A stretch of DNA of 64,000 bases, from the NCBI RefSeq assembly GCF_030812785.1, contig NZ_JAUSTJ010000002.1:1695711-1759710 (forward strand). The letters are read 5' to 3'. Position numbers and translations under genes: made by a program. Below the pieces are notes generated by a model, which was not told where the DNA came from, searched no databases, and saw nothing but the letters and a program-made list of their open reading frames with translations. Every line of letters begins with the position of its first letter. Within the stretch, counting starts at the first letter, position 1. This DNA is from Sphingomonas kyeonggiensis. GTDB lineage: Bacteria; Pseudomonadota; Alphaproteobacteria; Sphingomonadales; Sphingomonadaceae. Shown here in pieces: positions 41,714-55,000 of the stretch.

Positions 41714-42975
41714 AGCGCAACCTGAGCCTCCTCGCATTGGCGCTGCTCGCCGCCGCGCCCGCCGCCGCCAAGGGACGCTGCGGCGAATTCACCATTGCGA
41801 TGATCCCCGACACGCAGAACTATCTCGACTACAGCCACCAGAAATCGGCCGGCTATCCGGTGGACGGCACCGATCTGTTCCTCGAGCAGATGCGCTGGAT
41901 CGCCGCTCACGCGAAGAGCGCGGGCGGCGACATCGTCTTCGCCACCCATGTCGGTGACGTCTGGCAGCATTATTCGGAATGGATGGATCGCGCGCACGAG
42001 CTGCGCGGGTTCAGGGGCATGCCCAACGCGATGAGCTCCGAAGTGGCCGAGGGGCCGCGCAAGGAGACCCGAACCTTCGAGAGTCCTGCGGCAATCCGTG
42101 GTTTCGAGCTGTTGAAGGGCAAGCTCCCCTTCTCGGTGGTGCCCGGCAACCATGACTATGACGCGCTATGGACCGATCCCGCGCATCCGCCCCAGCCTGA
42201 GCGCACGGACTCGCTCAGGATCGGCCTGCGCCATCTGGGCGGGCTCGACGGGTTCCGCTCGGCCTTTTCCAGCGAGTCCGAGCTCTTCAAGGGACAGCCC
42301 TGGTATGTCGACGCGCATGACGGCGGCGCGGACAGCGCGCAGCTGTTCACGGCCGGCGATTGCCGCTTCCTCCATATCGGCCTGCAGTTCGATGCCCCCG
42401 ACGCCTCGCTCGCCTGGGCCAAGCGCGTGCTCCACCGCTTCCCCGGCGTGCCGACGATCGTCACCACGCACAAATATCTAGACCGCGACGGATCGCGCGC
42501 CGACACCCCCGCGCTCGACCAGAGCATCCTCGACCACCGCGACAACAACCCGCAGATGGTCTGGGACAAGCTGATCAGCGAGAACGATCAGATCTTCCTG
42601 GTGCTGAGCGGCCATATCGGCGGCCAGGGCTATAGCGTCGATCGCAACCTAGCCGGGCATCAGGTCCACCAGATGATGGCCGATTATCAGGGCCGCTGGC
42701 AGGCTGCGAAGGCGCTGGGCTGGAAGAAGGCCAATGCCACGCTCGGCGATGGCTGGATGCGGCTGCTCACCTTTCGACTCGACGGCCCTAGACCGAGCGT
42801 CCAAGTGCGGACCTGGTCGACCCACTACAAGAAGTTCAGCACCGAGCTGCCGGACTATGCCGCCTGGTACAAGGCGCATGACGGCATGGGGAAGCTCAGC
42901 GACGCCGACTATCTGAAGCGCGATGACTTCAGCTTCGAGCTGCCCGATTACCGGGCCCGGTTCGGGCGGCAATAG
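41710..42975 (+). CDS. Exported calcineurin-like metallophosphoesterase
   Basis: 421 residues with a signal peptide (MKRNLSLLALALLAAAPAAA). The dinuclear-metal motifs are visible in order: MIPDTQNY (Asp34), HVGDVWQH, PGNHDYD, TTHKY and SGHIGG; the last is the GHxH position with His replaced by Gly-Gly. Expected to hydrolyse phosphomonoesters or diesters in the periplasm. The ATG overlaps the cytochrome stop. Last gene of the sigma-FecR-receptor-phospholipase operon, ending before a strong bidirectional terminator. Confidence 0.9.
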   Translation: MKRNLSLLALALLAAAPAAAKGRCGEFTIAMIPDTQNYLDYSHQKSAGYPVDGTDLFLEQMRWIAAHAKSAGGDIVFATHVGDVWQHYSEWMDRAHELRGFRGMPNAMSSEVAEGPRKETRTFESPAAIRGFELLKGKLPFSVVPGNHDYDALWTDPAHPPQPERTDSLRIGLRHLGGLDGFRSAFSSESELFKGQPWYVDAHDGGADSAQLFTAGDCRFLHIGLQFDAPDASLAWAKRVLHRFPGVPTIVTTHKYLDRDGSRADTPALDQSILDHRDNNPQMVWDKLISENDQIFLVLSGHIGGQGYSVDRNLAGHQVHQMMADYQGRWQAAKALGWKKANATLGDGWMRLLTFRLDGPRPSVQVRTWSTHYKKFSTELPDYAAWYKAHDGMGKLSDADYLKRDDFSFELPDYRARFGRQ

Positions 42976-43002
42976 CCCCCTTCCCCATCGACGACAGCGG
43001 AC

Positions 43003-43036
43003 AAGGAGCGCGACGGGCCGGCCGTCGCGCTCCTTT
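43003..43036. terminator. Bidirectional terminator between the phosphoesterase operon and the giant adhesin gene
   Basis: A perfect 14-bp stem AAGGAGCGCGACGG (43003-43016) / CCGTCGCGCTCCTT (43022-43035), with a five-base loop and T residues on both sides. It separates two convergent units. Confidence 0.9.
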
Positions 43037-43041
43037 CGCTA

Positions 43042-46000
43042 TCAGGGCAACGGCACCGAGGCCGGCGGCAGGGTCGGCGCCGGCTGGCCGTAGTTGAACG
43101 TGCCGGTCCCGATGCTGATCTTGGTCGTGTCGTTGAACCCGTTGGCGTCGTCGAGTTCGCTGGCGATCGCGCTGGCCGTGGCCTGACCCTGGGTGACGTT
43201 GATCGTGCCGCCGCCGCTGGCGGAGAGGCGCAGATACTGGCCGTTGCCCGCCTGGCCTGCGATGCCCGAGAAGCTGTTGCCCGAGACGCTGACATTCACC
43301 GTCGGGAAGCCACCGGTATTCTGGTTGTTGTTGATCACCAGCCCGCGGCTGCCGTTGATGTTGCGGATCGTGTTGTTGGTGATCGTGACGTTGGTCGTCA
43401 GGTTGCCGGTGGCCTGGCCGACCAGGCCGACATTGACCACGATGCCCTGCGACGTCTGGATCTGCTGGATCGTGTTCCCGCTGATGAAGTAATTGGCGTT
43501 CACGCCGCCTTCGTTGCCGATGCTGATGCCGTTGCCGACAGTCGAGCCCGAATTGGTGACGGCGTTGTTGCCGATGATGTTGTTGGTGATGCGGCCATTG
43601 ACCGTCCGCGTGAACGGCGCGTTGCCGTTCTGGAAGTCGTTGATCGCGGTCGCGCGGGTGCCCGTGAAGGTATTGCCGTCGATATTGTAGGTCAGCGTCG
43701 TCGAGCCCGGACCGGTCGAGACGTTGATGCCGTTGTTGGTGTTGGTGAAGAACGAGCTGCTCACCTGCACCGTCATGCTGGTGCCCGAGCTGTCGGCGAA
43801 CAGGCCGCTGCCGACGATCGTGGCCGGCGGGGTCGTCGCGTTCCAGTTGCCGGTGAAGTTGCTGCCCGAGACGCTGATCCCCATCGCCGACGTGCCGGTG
43901 CCGAGGAAGTTGAAGATGTTGCCGTGCGGGCTGGTGCCGTTGCCGTTGATGCCGACGCCGTTCGACGCGAAGGTCGAGTTGACCACCTGGAAGTTGGTCA
44001 GCGTGCCGGTCGAATTGGTGATCTGCACCTCGAACTCGTTGTTGTTCTGGATCGTCGAGTTGAAGATGCCGGTCGGCCGCGCGCCGCCCGAGGCGGTGCC
44101 GGTCAGCTCGCTGATGTTGATGCCCGATTCATCGGTGCCGGCATCGGTGCCGTTGCCGCTGATCAGCATGTTGTCGATCAGGAAGCCGTTGACGTTCGAG
44201 CCGCCGATGCCGTCACCCAGATTGTTGGTGACGTTCATATAGGCGAGGCGGACATTCTCGGTGCTGGTCAGGCTGATGCCGTCGCCGGTCGAGTTCTGGA
44301 TCGTGCCGCCCGAGCCCGCCGCGCCGGTGCCGGTGACGTTGATGCCGCCCGACAAGCCGGTGTTGTTGAGGATGATGCCGCTCGCGGCGCCGTTCGACGA
44401 GATGCTCTGGAAGCGCAGGCCACCCGAGCCGATCGTGGTGTTGACGACGTTGAGCGCAGTGCCGGTGGTCGAGGTGATCGTGTTGCCGCTGCCCGCGATG
44501 CCGACGGTGCCGCCGCCGGTGGCGCTGAAGCCGTTGCCGCTGTTGGTGGTGATCGCCAGGCCGCCGTTCGGGAAGCTGATCGTGCCGCCCGTATTGTTCA
44601 GCAGGTTCACCGCGGTGTTCGCGCCGGTCGACAGCGTGGTGTTGCCCAGGAAGCTGATCGTGCCCGAATTGACGTTCTGGACGACGATGCCGTTGTTGAG
44701 GCCGCCGGTGGCGCTGATGTTGCCCGAGAAGGAGATGTTGCCCGTCTCGTGGTTGTCGACGAACACCACATTGTTGCCCGTGGTCTTGGTGATCGACGAG
44801 GCGATGCTGATCCCGCCCGTGCCGTTGAGGATATAGACGCCGAAGCCGGTCGGATCGTTGGTGGCCCCGATCGCGCCGGCGGCCAGGTTCACGGTGTTGG
44901 TGGAGCCGTTGATCTCGACGCCGTTGCCGCCGGTGTTGTTGATCGTGACGCTGCCGGCGGTGAAGGTGCCGTTGCCCGCGCCGTTGATCTCGATGCCTTC
45001 GTCGCCGGTATTGGCGATCGTCACGGTGCCGAGATTGACGTTCATCGTCGATCCGCCGCCGTAGAAGATGCCGTCCGCCGTCGCGCCGGTGGTGCCGGCG
45101 ATCGAGACGGTGGTGGCGCTCAGCGTACCGGTGCCGTCGACATTGCTGATGTTGATCGCGCTGCCATTGGTCGAGCCGGTGCTGGTCATCGAGTCGAAGT
45201 TGATGCCGAGCGAGCCGACACTGCCGTTGACCAGGTTGAGGATCTGGCCGGTGGCGGTCTGGATCGAGTTGCCGGGGCTGTAGACGGTCAGGGTGCCACC
45301 GCCGGTGAAGTCGATGCCGTTGCCGGTGCCCGATGCCGTGATGTCGACGCCGTTGCCGCCCGCCGCCGACGAGAAGGTGATGTTCGTACCGGTGTTGCTC
45401 GCCAGCGTGACCGCATTGACGTTCGCCACGGTGTTGAGCGTGATGCTCTGGCCGTAGAAGTTGATCGAGCCGCCGGTATTGTTGGCGATATTGATGCCCT
45501 GCGCATTGTCGGTGAGGTTGCCCGACACCATGATGGCGCCGCCGGTGATGTTGGTCACCTCGACCGAGCGCGCCAGCGTGCCGCTGGTGGCAACGCTGCC
45601 GGCATAGTCGAGCGACAGCGTGCCGCCGCTGACGTCGATGCCGCGGCTGCTCGCCGTGATCGCACCGCTGTTGATGGTGACGCTGCCGGTGAGCGTGCCC
45701 GCCGTCCGGGTGACCAGGATGCCGTTGACGCCCAGGGTGTTGCTGGCGTTCGCGAAGTTCAGGTTCAGCGTCGACGCCACGCCCGCGGTGTTGCTGATGT
45801 CGAGGATCGTGCCCGAACCGGTGGTGATGGTGCTGTTCGGACCCTGCACGTTGATCGTGCCGCCGTTCGCGATGGTGAAGGCGGTGCCGCTGGTGGTGGT
45901 GATGCCCAGGCTGCTGCCGACCGAGCTGAACCCGACGGTGCTGCCCGCATTGTTGGTCAGCGTGATCGCGTTGTTGGCCTGGGTCGACAGCGTGGTGGTG

Positions 46001-49000
46001 CCGTTGAAGGCGACCGTGCCGCCAGCGTTGTTGGTCACACTCAGGCCGAGCGCGTTCGCACCGCTCGAGGTGATCGCGCTGGTGCTGCCGAAGGTCACCG
46101 TGCCGGCACCATGGGTGTCGATGCGGACGGCATAGCCGTTGCTGTCGTCGATGCTGCCCGAATAGGTCAGGTTGCTGTTGCTGCCGGTGAGGACGAAGGC
46201 GTCACCCGCCGCGGCATGGGTGATCGCCGTGCCACTGCCGAAGCCGAAGGTGCCATCCGCGCCGTTGACGATGTCGATGCCCGCATCGCCACCGTTCAGC
46301 GTCGTCGTGCCGGTGAAGTTGTAGGTGCCATCGGCATTGTTGAACTGCAGGCCGGTGCCGTTGGTGGCGCTCAGCGTGCCGGTCTGGAAGGTCAGCGTGC
46401 CGGCCGAATGGTTGAGCACATTGACCAGCGCGGCGTTGTTCGCCTGGGTGATGTTGCCGTTGTAGGTGACGGCGGCGGTGCTGCCCGAGACGTTGAACGC
46501 CGTACCCGACGGGCTGGTGATCGTGGTGCCGCTGGCGAAGTTGAAGGTGCCGCCCGAGCCGTTGAGGATGTCGACCCCGGCATCGCCGCCATTCAGCGTC
46601 GTCGTGCCGTTGAAGTTGTAGGTCGCATCGGCATTGTCGAACTGCAGGCCGGTGCCGTTGGTGGCGCCCAGCGTGCCGGTCTGGAAGGTGACCGTGCCGC
46701 CCGAATGGTTGAGGAACGAGACGAGCGCGGCGTTGTTCGCCTGGGTGATGCTGCCGCTATAGGTGATCGCGGCGGTGCTGCCCGAGACGTTGAACGCAGT
46801 GCCCGTCGGGCTGGTGATCGCGGTGTTCGTGCCGAAGCTGAACGTGCCGCTCGAACCATTCAGGATGTCGATGCCGGCATCGCCGCCGGCCAGCGTCGTC
46901 GTGCCGGTGAAGTTGTAGGTGCCGTCCGCATTGTCGAACTGCAGGCCGGTGCCGCCGGTGATGTTGAGCGTGCCGGCATAGGCGAAGGTGCCGGTGATGT
47001 GCCCGCCGCCGATGCTCAGCGAGGCGCCGGCGGAGCTCTTGGTGATCGAGCTGGTGGAGTCGAAGTTGAACGCTGCCGTGCCGCCCGAGATCGTCAGGCC
47101 CGCGACCAGCGGGTTGGTGACATCGACGTTGGTGGCGTTGATCGTGCCGGCCGCATTGGTGAAGACCAGGCCGGTGCCGCCGGTGAGGGCAACATTGGTC
47201 AGAGTCGTCGTGCCGGTGGCGTTGTTGAGCGTGATGCCTCCACCGTTGCTGACGATATTGGTCAGCACCGAGTTCGCGGCGTTGAGCAGCACGTCGCCGC
47301 CCGGATTGCCCGTGAAGGCGACATGGTCGATCGTCGTGCTGGTCGACGGGGTGATCTCGATGCCCATCGTTCCGAAATTGCGGACCGTCAGATAGTCGAG
47401 CAGCGTATTGGTCGCGCCCGCGCCATTGTCCTTGATGCCGCGCGACGCTGCGCCGCCGCCGTCGAGGATGAAGCCAGACAGGTGATTGCCGGCGGCGCCC
47501 AGGGTGATCACGTTGCTGCCTGCCGCACTGGTGAGCGTCGCCGCGCCGCCGGTGACGGTGGGATCGGCGATGCTGACCGAGCTGCCGCCCGAGAGCAGGA
47601 TCGTCGAGGGCACGGTGAGCGCGATGACGATCGGTGCGCTGCCGCTGCCTGCACCGCCGCCTGCGCCGTTGCCGAAGCCGCGGACCTGGACGTTGGAGGC
47701 GAGCACCAGCGAGTCATTGCCGTTCGAGCCGGCGGCGCTGATCGCGCTGCCGTTGTTGATCAGGACGATGATGTCCTCGGCCGCCGCGGCCAGTTCGGCC
47801 GCCGCCAGCGTCATCGGGTTCAGGCCGTCCGATCCGCTGCCATTGCCGCCGCCGGTCGCGCCGTCCGCATCGACGAAATAGATGTGGTTGACGCCGAAGC
47901 CTGCGCCCGGGCTGCCCGAGAAGGACACGTCGCGGAAGTCGTAGGTGCCGACCGTCGGCGCCGCGCTCGCGTCGATCGCGGTGGTCGCCGAGATGGTTGA
48001 GCCGGTATCGGTACCCGATTCGCCGTCGCCATACCGGACGGACGCGTTGGTGGAGGCGTTGAGATAGATGCCGGTGCCGACACCGCTGATCGAGCTGGAA
48101 GCACTCCCCTGCCCGCCCAGCTCGATGCTGGCGCCGCCAAGCGTGTTGCGCAGATCGACACCGATGCTGGTGCCGGCGCCGCCCGCATTGGTGACGTCGA
48201 AGTCGCCGATGGTGATCGAGGACGAGATCGTGGCGCCGTTCAGGTCGAGCGCCACCGCGCTGTTGCTGTTCAGGCCGATATCAAGATCGGTGATCGACAG
48301 GCCCGTGCCCAGGATGCCGGTGACGTCGATGCCGCGCGAGGTGATGCCCTGCAGGTTCACCGTGCCGAGTCCGATCGCCGGCGCGACCGTGCCGACGCCG
48401 TTGAGCAGGATGCCGGTCGTCGCGCCATTGGCGCTGACACTGCCGAAGGTGAAGCCGTTGGTGCCGATGGTCACGTTCTGCAGGCTGAGCGCCGTGCCCG
48501 TGCCGGTGGTGCTGATCGAGTTGTCATTACCGCGCACGATGATCGTGCCGCCCGAGCCCGCGCTGAAGCCCGAACCGGTGCTGACGATGTTGAGGCCAGT
48601 CCCGCCCATCGTCGGGTTGAAGTCGATCGTGCCGCCGCTGTTGCCGGCCAGCGTGACGCCGGCGCCGGTGGCGTTCAGCGCGAGCGTCTGGCCGGTGAAG
48701 GTGATCAGGCCCGAATTGACATTGGTGATCGAGATGCCGTTGTCCGTCGACGACATGTTGCCGCTGAAGGTAACGGTGCCGGTCTCGTGATCGACGACCT
48801 GGACCATGTTGGTACCGTCAAGCGCCGAGCCGATGGTGACATCGCCCGTGCCGCCGGTGACCGAAACCGCATAGTTCGCCGCGCCGGTGGCAGTAATCGT
48901 GCCGTTGCCCAGCGTGACCGGGCCGGTCGAGCCGGCGATGACCACGGTGCTGCCGCCCGCGCCCGAAAGGTTCATGTTGCCGAAGGTCACCGCCGAACCG

Positions 49001-52000
49001 CTGTTGAGCAGTTCGATGGCGTTACTGCCGGCCGTGCCAATCGTGGTGTCGCCGAAGGTGATCGCCGCCGTACCGGTGGCCACCTTGATGCCGTCATTGG
49101 CCGCACCGCTGGTGCCGCCGATGTTGACCGTGCCGCCATTGAAGGCCGCGCCCGTGAGATTGCTCAGCAGGATGCCGTTATTGGCAACCGTGCCGGTGGC
49201 GGTGAGCGAGTTGAAGGTGATGCCGCCAGAACCGCTGGTCACGCCGGTCAGGCCGAGGATCTGGCCGGTGGCGGTGGTGATCGAATTGCCCGAGCCGAGC
49301 ACGGCAACCGTGCCGCCGGTCGCGCTGAAGCCGGTCCCGCTGGTGGTGGTGATGCCGAGCCCGCCGCCGAGCAGGCTGAGCGTGCCGCTACCGGCCATGC
49401 TGATCGCGGTGTTGGTGCCGGTGCTGAACGTCTTGCTCGCGTTCAGGAAGCTGACATTGCCGGTGCTGGCCGCATCGATCGCCACGCCCGCGCCGCCATT
49501 GTGGCTGACCGAACCGGAGACCGTGTAGATGCCGCCGGCATTGGTGAAGCTGAAGGCGGTGCCCGACGTGGTCGAGGTGATCGCACCCGAGAGCGTGGCC
49601 AGCATGCTGCTGCTGAACACCGACAGCACCGAGCCGGCGGTCGCGCCGATCGTGCCGCCATAGTTCAGCGTGACGCCGGAACTGCCAGCGAGGCCGATCG
49701 CCGCGACGGTGGAGCTGGTGGTGGCGCCGATCGAGGCGGTGCCCCCACTGTTCCCGACATTGACCGTGCCGCCGGTCACGCCGTTGAAGCGGATGGCGGT
49801 CGAGGCGCCGTCGATCGTCAGCACCGAACCCGCCGCATTGGCGATGTTGACCGTGCCGATCGCACCCGCCAGGTCGAAGCCGACGCCGGTGGTGTCGAGA
49901 TCGAGCGTACCGGTGAAGTTGGCCCCGCCGGTGCCGCTGAGGTTCGAGAGCGACACACCCGTGCCGCCGCCGTCGATGTCCAGCCCGCCGATGTTCAGTG
50001 CGCCGGTAAGCGTGACGCCGCTGGCGCTGATTGCCGTGCCTGCAGTCGGTGCGGCGTTGATCTGCGCGAAATTCAGGCCGCCCGCACCGATCGTGCCGCC
50101 GCTCAGCGACAGAGCCGAGGCATTGCCGGTGTAGATGCCGTTGAAGGCGCCGGTGACGCTGAGCGTTCCGCCCCCGCTGGTCGTTAGGCCCGCGCCGGTG
50201 GCGGTGTAGATGCCCAGGCTGCCGGTGAACTCCACCGTCGCGCCGGTGTTGTTGGTCAGCGAGACGCCCGCGCCGGTCGTGAGCGCGCTGTCGAGGATGG
50301 TTCCGCCCTGGAAATGGACGTCCAGCGGATCGGTCTGCGCGGTGTTGTTGCGGATCGCGATCGAGGTGTTGGTCGCCCCGTTGACGCTGACCGAACCGGT
50401 AACCGTGAAGTCGCCCTCCACCTGGTCGAGCAGGATGCCATAGGCGCCGCCGGTCGAGCGAACCGAGCCCAGCACCATGTGGACCGTCAGCGGATCGAGG
50501 TTGATCGCCGTGCCGTTGGTGGTGTCGATCGCGCCGCCGGTGGTGCCCAGGGTGAAGTCGTTCGCCTTGGAATTGGCGACGATCAGGCCGGTGCCGGCAT
50601 TGTTGGCGATGTTCAGATTGCCGAAGTTCAGCGTGCCGGTGACGTTGCTCAGGCTGAGGCCAGTGCCGGTGATGCGCGAACCGGTGGTGCCGAGCGTGAG
50701 GTTGCCGGCGGACAGCGTCTGGAGGCCAGCGGCCACCGTGTCGGAATCGAAGGTCAGATCGTTGAAGACGAAGCCGCCCGTCTCGGTCGTGTGGTTGACG
50801 GTCAGGTTCGACAGCTGCGACACGATGAAGGTGCCGGCGCCGCTGCCGTCGAGGTTCAGGATATTGCCGCCGTTCGCGGCAAGGGTGAGGTTGCTCAGCG
50901 CGAGCGTCACGTTCGCGGCGTTGTCGTAGATGCGCAGCGCACCCGCCGCGCCGCCCGAGATGCTGCTGTTGCGGATCGTGATCGGAGCCGCAGCGCCATT
51001 GCCGAGCACGCCTGCGCCGGTGCCCGAATTGGCGATCACGACGCCGTCGATGATGTTGCCGCCGCCCAGCGTGACGGTGGCGTTGGCCCCGCTGGCGGTC
51101 AGCGTCGGTGCGCCCGAGCCCGTGAACGGGTTGGAGATCAGGCCGGCCTGGACACCGTACAGAATCACATTGGCCGGCGCGCCGCCGTCCACCATGAAGC
51201 TGTCGACGTTGCGGAAGCCGAGCAGGACCTGCCCGCCCAGGAGGTCGAGCGAACCGCCTGCCCCCGCCGTCGCATCGAGCGTGTCGGTGCCGCCGGCCGG
51301 GTTGTTGAGCAGCACGATATAGGCCGCGCCCGAGGCTTCGGCCCCGGCGAGCGAGCCCGGATCGCTGCGGCTGCCCGTGCCACTGGCGCCTTCCAGCACG
51401 AAATAAGCCGAGACGGCCAGGGTCGAGGTATCGCCGGTCAGGTTGACGTCGGCGAAGTTGTAGGTGCCGATGCCGCCGTTCAGCCCCGCGATGACCAGCG
51501 GCGTGACTGCCACGATGTTCGAGGCCGCGCCGTTCGCATCGTTGCTCGCGCCGTCGCCATAGCGGAAGGTACCGGTGATCGCGGCATTGGTCAGGTCGAC
51601 GCCGATGCCGACGCCGGTGATCGTGCTGCTGCCGCTGACGATGATGTTGCTGGCAGTCGTGCTGCCGGTCATGTCGATGCCGCGCGTGCCGGTGGTCGAG
51701 GCGCCGCTGATGTCGAGCGTGGCGAAGGTGATGTTGCCGGTCGCCCCGGTCAGGTTCACGCCGGTAGTGTTCGCCGCCAGGCCGGTCAGGTCGACATTGC
51801 CGAAGGTGAAGGTGCCGGCCGAACCGCCGAGGATCGCGATCCTCGCGCCGCCCGAAAGCGCCAGATCGCCGAACTTGTAGGTGCCGTCGGCATCGAAGAA
51901 CGACAGGCCGGTGCCGCCCGTCACGTTGAACGTCGCGCCGGTAAAGTCGATCGTGCCGCCGGAATGCGTCCCGATGTCGACCGCGACAAGAGCGGCGAGC

Positions 52001-55000
52001 GACTGGCCGATGGTGCCCGAATAGGTCAGGTTCGCCGTCGAGTTGCTGACGAACAGCGCCGCCCCCGCCGCGTTGGTGACACTGGTGCCGGTGCCGAAGG
52101 TGAAGCTGCCGGCCGAACCGTTGGTGATGCCGATCTGGGCGCCACCGGTCAGCGTCGCGCTGCCGAAGCTGTACGTCCCGTCGGCATCATCGAACGAAAT
52201 GCCGTCGCCGCCGGTGACGTTGAGCGTGGCGCCGCTGAAGTTCAGCGTGCCGCCCGAATGCGCCGAGACGCCCAGCGCCAGCGCACCCGCGCTCGACTGG
52301 TTCAGTGTGCCGAGATAGGTCACGCCCGCCGTCGAACTGGCGATGTTGAACGCGGTGCCGCTCGGGTTGGTAATCGTGGTGCCGGCGCCGAAGGTGAATC
52401 CACCCGACGAACCGCCCAGGATATCGATGCCGGCATCGCCGCCATTCAGCGTCGTCGTGCCGGAGAAATTATAGGTCGCATCGGCATTGGTGAACTGCAG
52501 GCCGGTGCCGTTGGTGGCGCTCAGCGTGCCGGTCTGGAAGCTGATCGTCCCGCCCGAATGGTTGAGGATCGAGACCAGCGCCGCATTGTTCGCCTGGGTG
52601 ATGCTGCCCATGTAGGTCAGGCTGGCGGTGCTGTCCGCAATCGAGATCGCCGCACCGGTCGGGCTGGTGATCGACGTATTGCCGAAGGTGAAGCTGCCGC
52701 TCGAGCCGCCCAGGATGTCGATGCCCGCATCGCCGCCGTTCAGCGTCGTCGTGCCGTTGAAGGCATAGGTGCCGTCGGCATTGGTGAACTGCAGACCGGT
52801 GCCGTTGGTGGCCGACAGGCTGCTGCTGGCGCCGAAGGTGACCGTGCCGTTGTGGTTGGTCACATCGAGCAGGGCCGCGTTGCCGCCCTGGGTGACGCTG
52901 CCGGCATAGCTGAAGTCGAGCGTGCCGGTGCCGCTGGAGAGGGCGATCGCCGGGCCGGTGGTGCCGGCGATGGTCGAACCCGCGCCGAAGCTGAGGAGAC
53001 CGAAGACGTTGCCGGAGACCGCAATGGCGCTGGTGCCCGAGGTGACGGTCAGCGTGCCGACCTGCAGCGCACGGTTGCCCGGGCCCATGCCGCTGAGGTT
53101 GTTGACGCTGGTGATGCCGCTGCCGGTGCCGGCATGGACGACGCTGGCAAGCACCATGTCGATCTGCGCGTCGCTCAGCACCAGGCTGGTGCCGTTCACC
53201 GTATCGATCGTGCCGGTGGTGCTGGTGAGATTCAGGCCTGCACCGATCGCAGCGAAGCCGTCTCCGCCCTGGTTGTAGATGTCGAGGCCGGAGAAGTTCA
53301 GCGAACCGACCGCGCCCGTGAGATCCACGCCCGTGCCGGAGACGCGCGTCGTCGCGCTGCCGACCTGTAGCGAGGCGTCGACATTCGAAACGCCGGCGTC
53401 GCCGGTGATCGAATCGAAGGTCGTGCTCGTGAAGTTGGCGCCGCCATTCTCCCCATGCCCGCCTTCGATCACGATGTCCGAAAGCTCGGTGATCGTGGTC
53501 GAGCCGGCACCCGTCCGGTTGACGGTAAGCGCGGCCGAGTTGTTGCTGGCCCACAGGTTGAGGTTGCTGAGCGCAATGCTGGCAGCCAGGCCGCCATCGC
53601 TGAAGTTGATCGCGCCGTTCGCGCCCGAGATGTTGCTGTTGCTGATCGTGACGTTGGACTTGCCCGAGCCGAACACGCCCGCACCGGTGCCGCCATTGGC
53701 GATCACCAGGCCGTCGATCACATTGTTGTTGCCGACGACGACGGTGTTGGCACCGCCGCCCGCGCTGGTGGTCAGCGTCGGCGCGCCCGAGCCCGCGAAC
53801 GGGTTGGTCACGATGCCCTGGGCGATGTTGTAGAGAACCACGTTCGCCGGCGCACCGCCCGGCAGCGAGATGGTGTCGCCGTTCAGGAAGCCGCGCAGCT
53901 GCTGGCCGTCGATCAGCGTGAAGGTGCCGCCGGTGCCATAGGTCGCGTCATTGGCATCGATCGTGTCGTTGCCGCCCGCGGGGTTGTTGACCAGGATGAT
54001 GACGTCGGCACCAGACGCGGCCGCGCCGGCCAGGCTGCCCGGATCGCTGCGCGTGCCGGCGCCGCTGGCGCCCGCCAGTACCCAGTAGACCGTCGCCGAA
54101 GTCGAGAGGCTGCTGGTGTCGCCGACCAGGTTGACGTCGGCAAAGTCATAGGTGCCGGCAAGCGCGTTGAGCCCGGCAACGATGAGCGGAGTCGTGGCGC
54201 TGATCGTCGAACCGGCGCCGTTGGCATCGGTGCTCGAGCCGTCGCCATAGCGGAAAGTGCCGGTGATCGCGGCGTTGGTCAGGTCGACGCCGGTGCCGAC
54301 GCCGGTGATCGAGCTGCTGTTGTTGACGATCAGGCTGCCCGCGAAGGTCGCGCCGGTCAGATCGATGCCGCGCGTGCCGGTCGCGGACGCACCGATGATG
54401 TCGAGCGTGTTGAAGCTGATGGTGCCCGAGGCAAGACGCGCATCGACGCCGCGCCGGTTGGCGCCCAGGCCCGTGATGTCGACGCCGGCGAAGCTGATCG
54501 TGCCCGTGCTGCCGGTGTTGAACGCGATGCCCGCGGTACCGGGGTTGGTGACGGTCACGGCGCCGGTGAAGGTCACCGATCCGTCGACATCGCCGATCCC
54601 GATGCCCATCGTGCCGCTGTTGGTGACCGTGCCGCCGGCCGCCGTGAAGGTGCCCGGCATGCCGAAGACCAGCAGGCCGCCCGCCCCGGTGTTGCTGATG
54701 TTGAAGGTACCGAGCGTGACGTTGCCCGGGTTGTTGCCGATCTCGATACCGTAGCTGCCCGCGCCGGTCGTGCCGCCCACGGTCACATTGCCGAGGTTCA
54801 CCGCAGCGCTGTTGCCCACCACGCGGACGCCGGACAGGCTCGAGGTGCCGCCGACATTGATGCTGGTGAAGCTGATGCCGCCGGTGCCGATATTGTTGGC
54901 AAGCGAGACGCCCGAGCCTGCCGAGGTCAAAGTCGAAACCGTGGTGAAGGCCAGGTTGCCGCTGCCGATGGTGACGGTGTCCATCGCCAGGCCGCGGGCA

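Noticed and set aside
46230..46990. CRISPR-like array
   Set aside because: The regular 297-bp spacing lies within one coding frame and encodes protein repeats. No short direct repeats with unique spacers.
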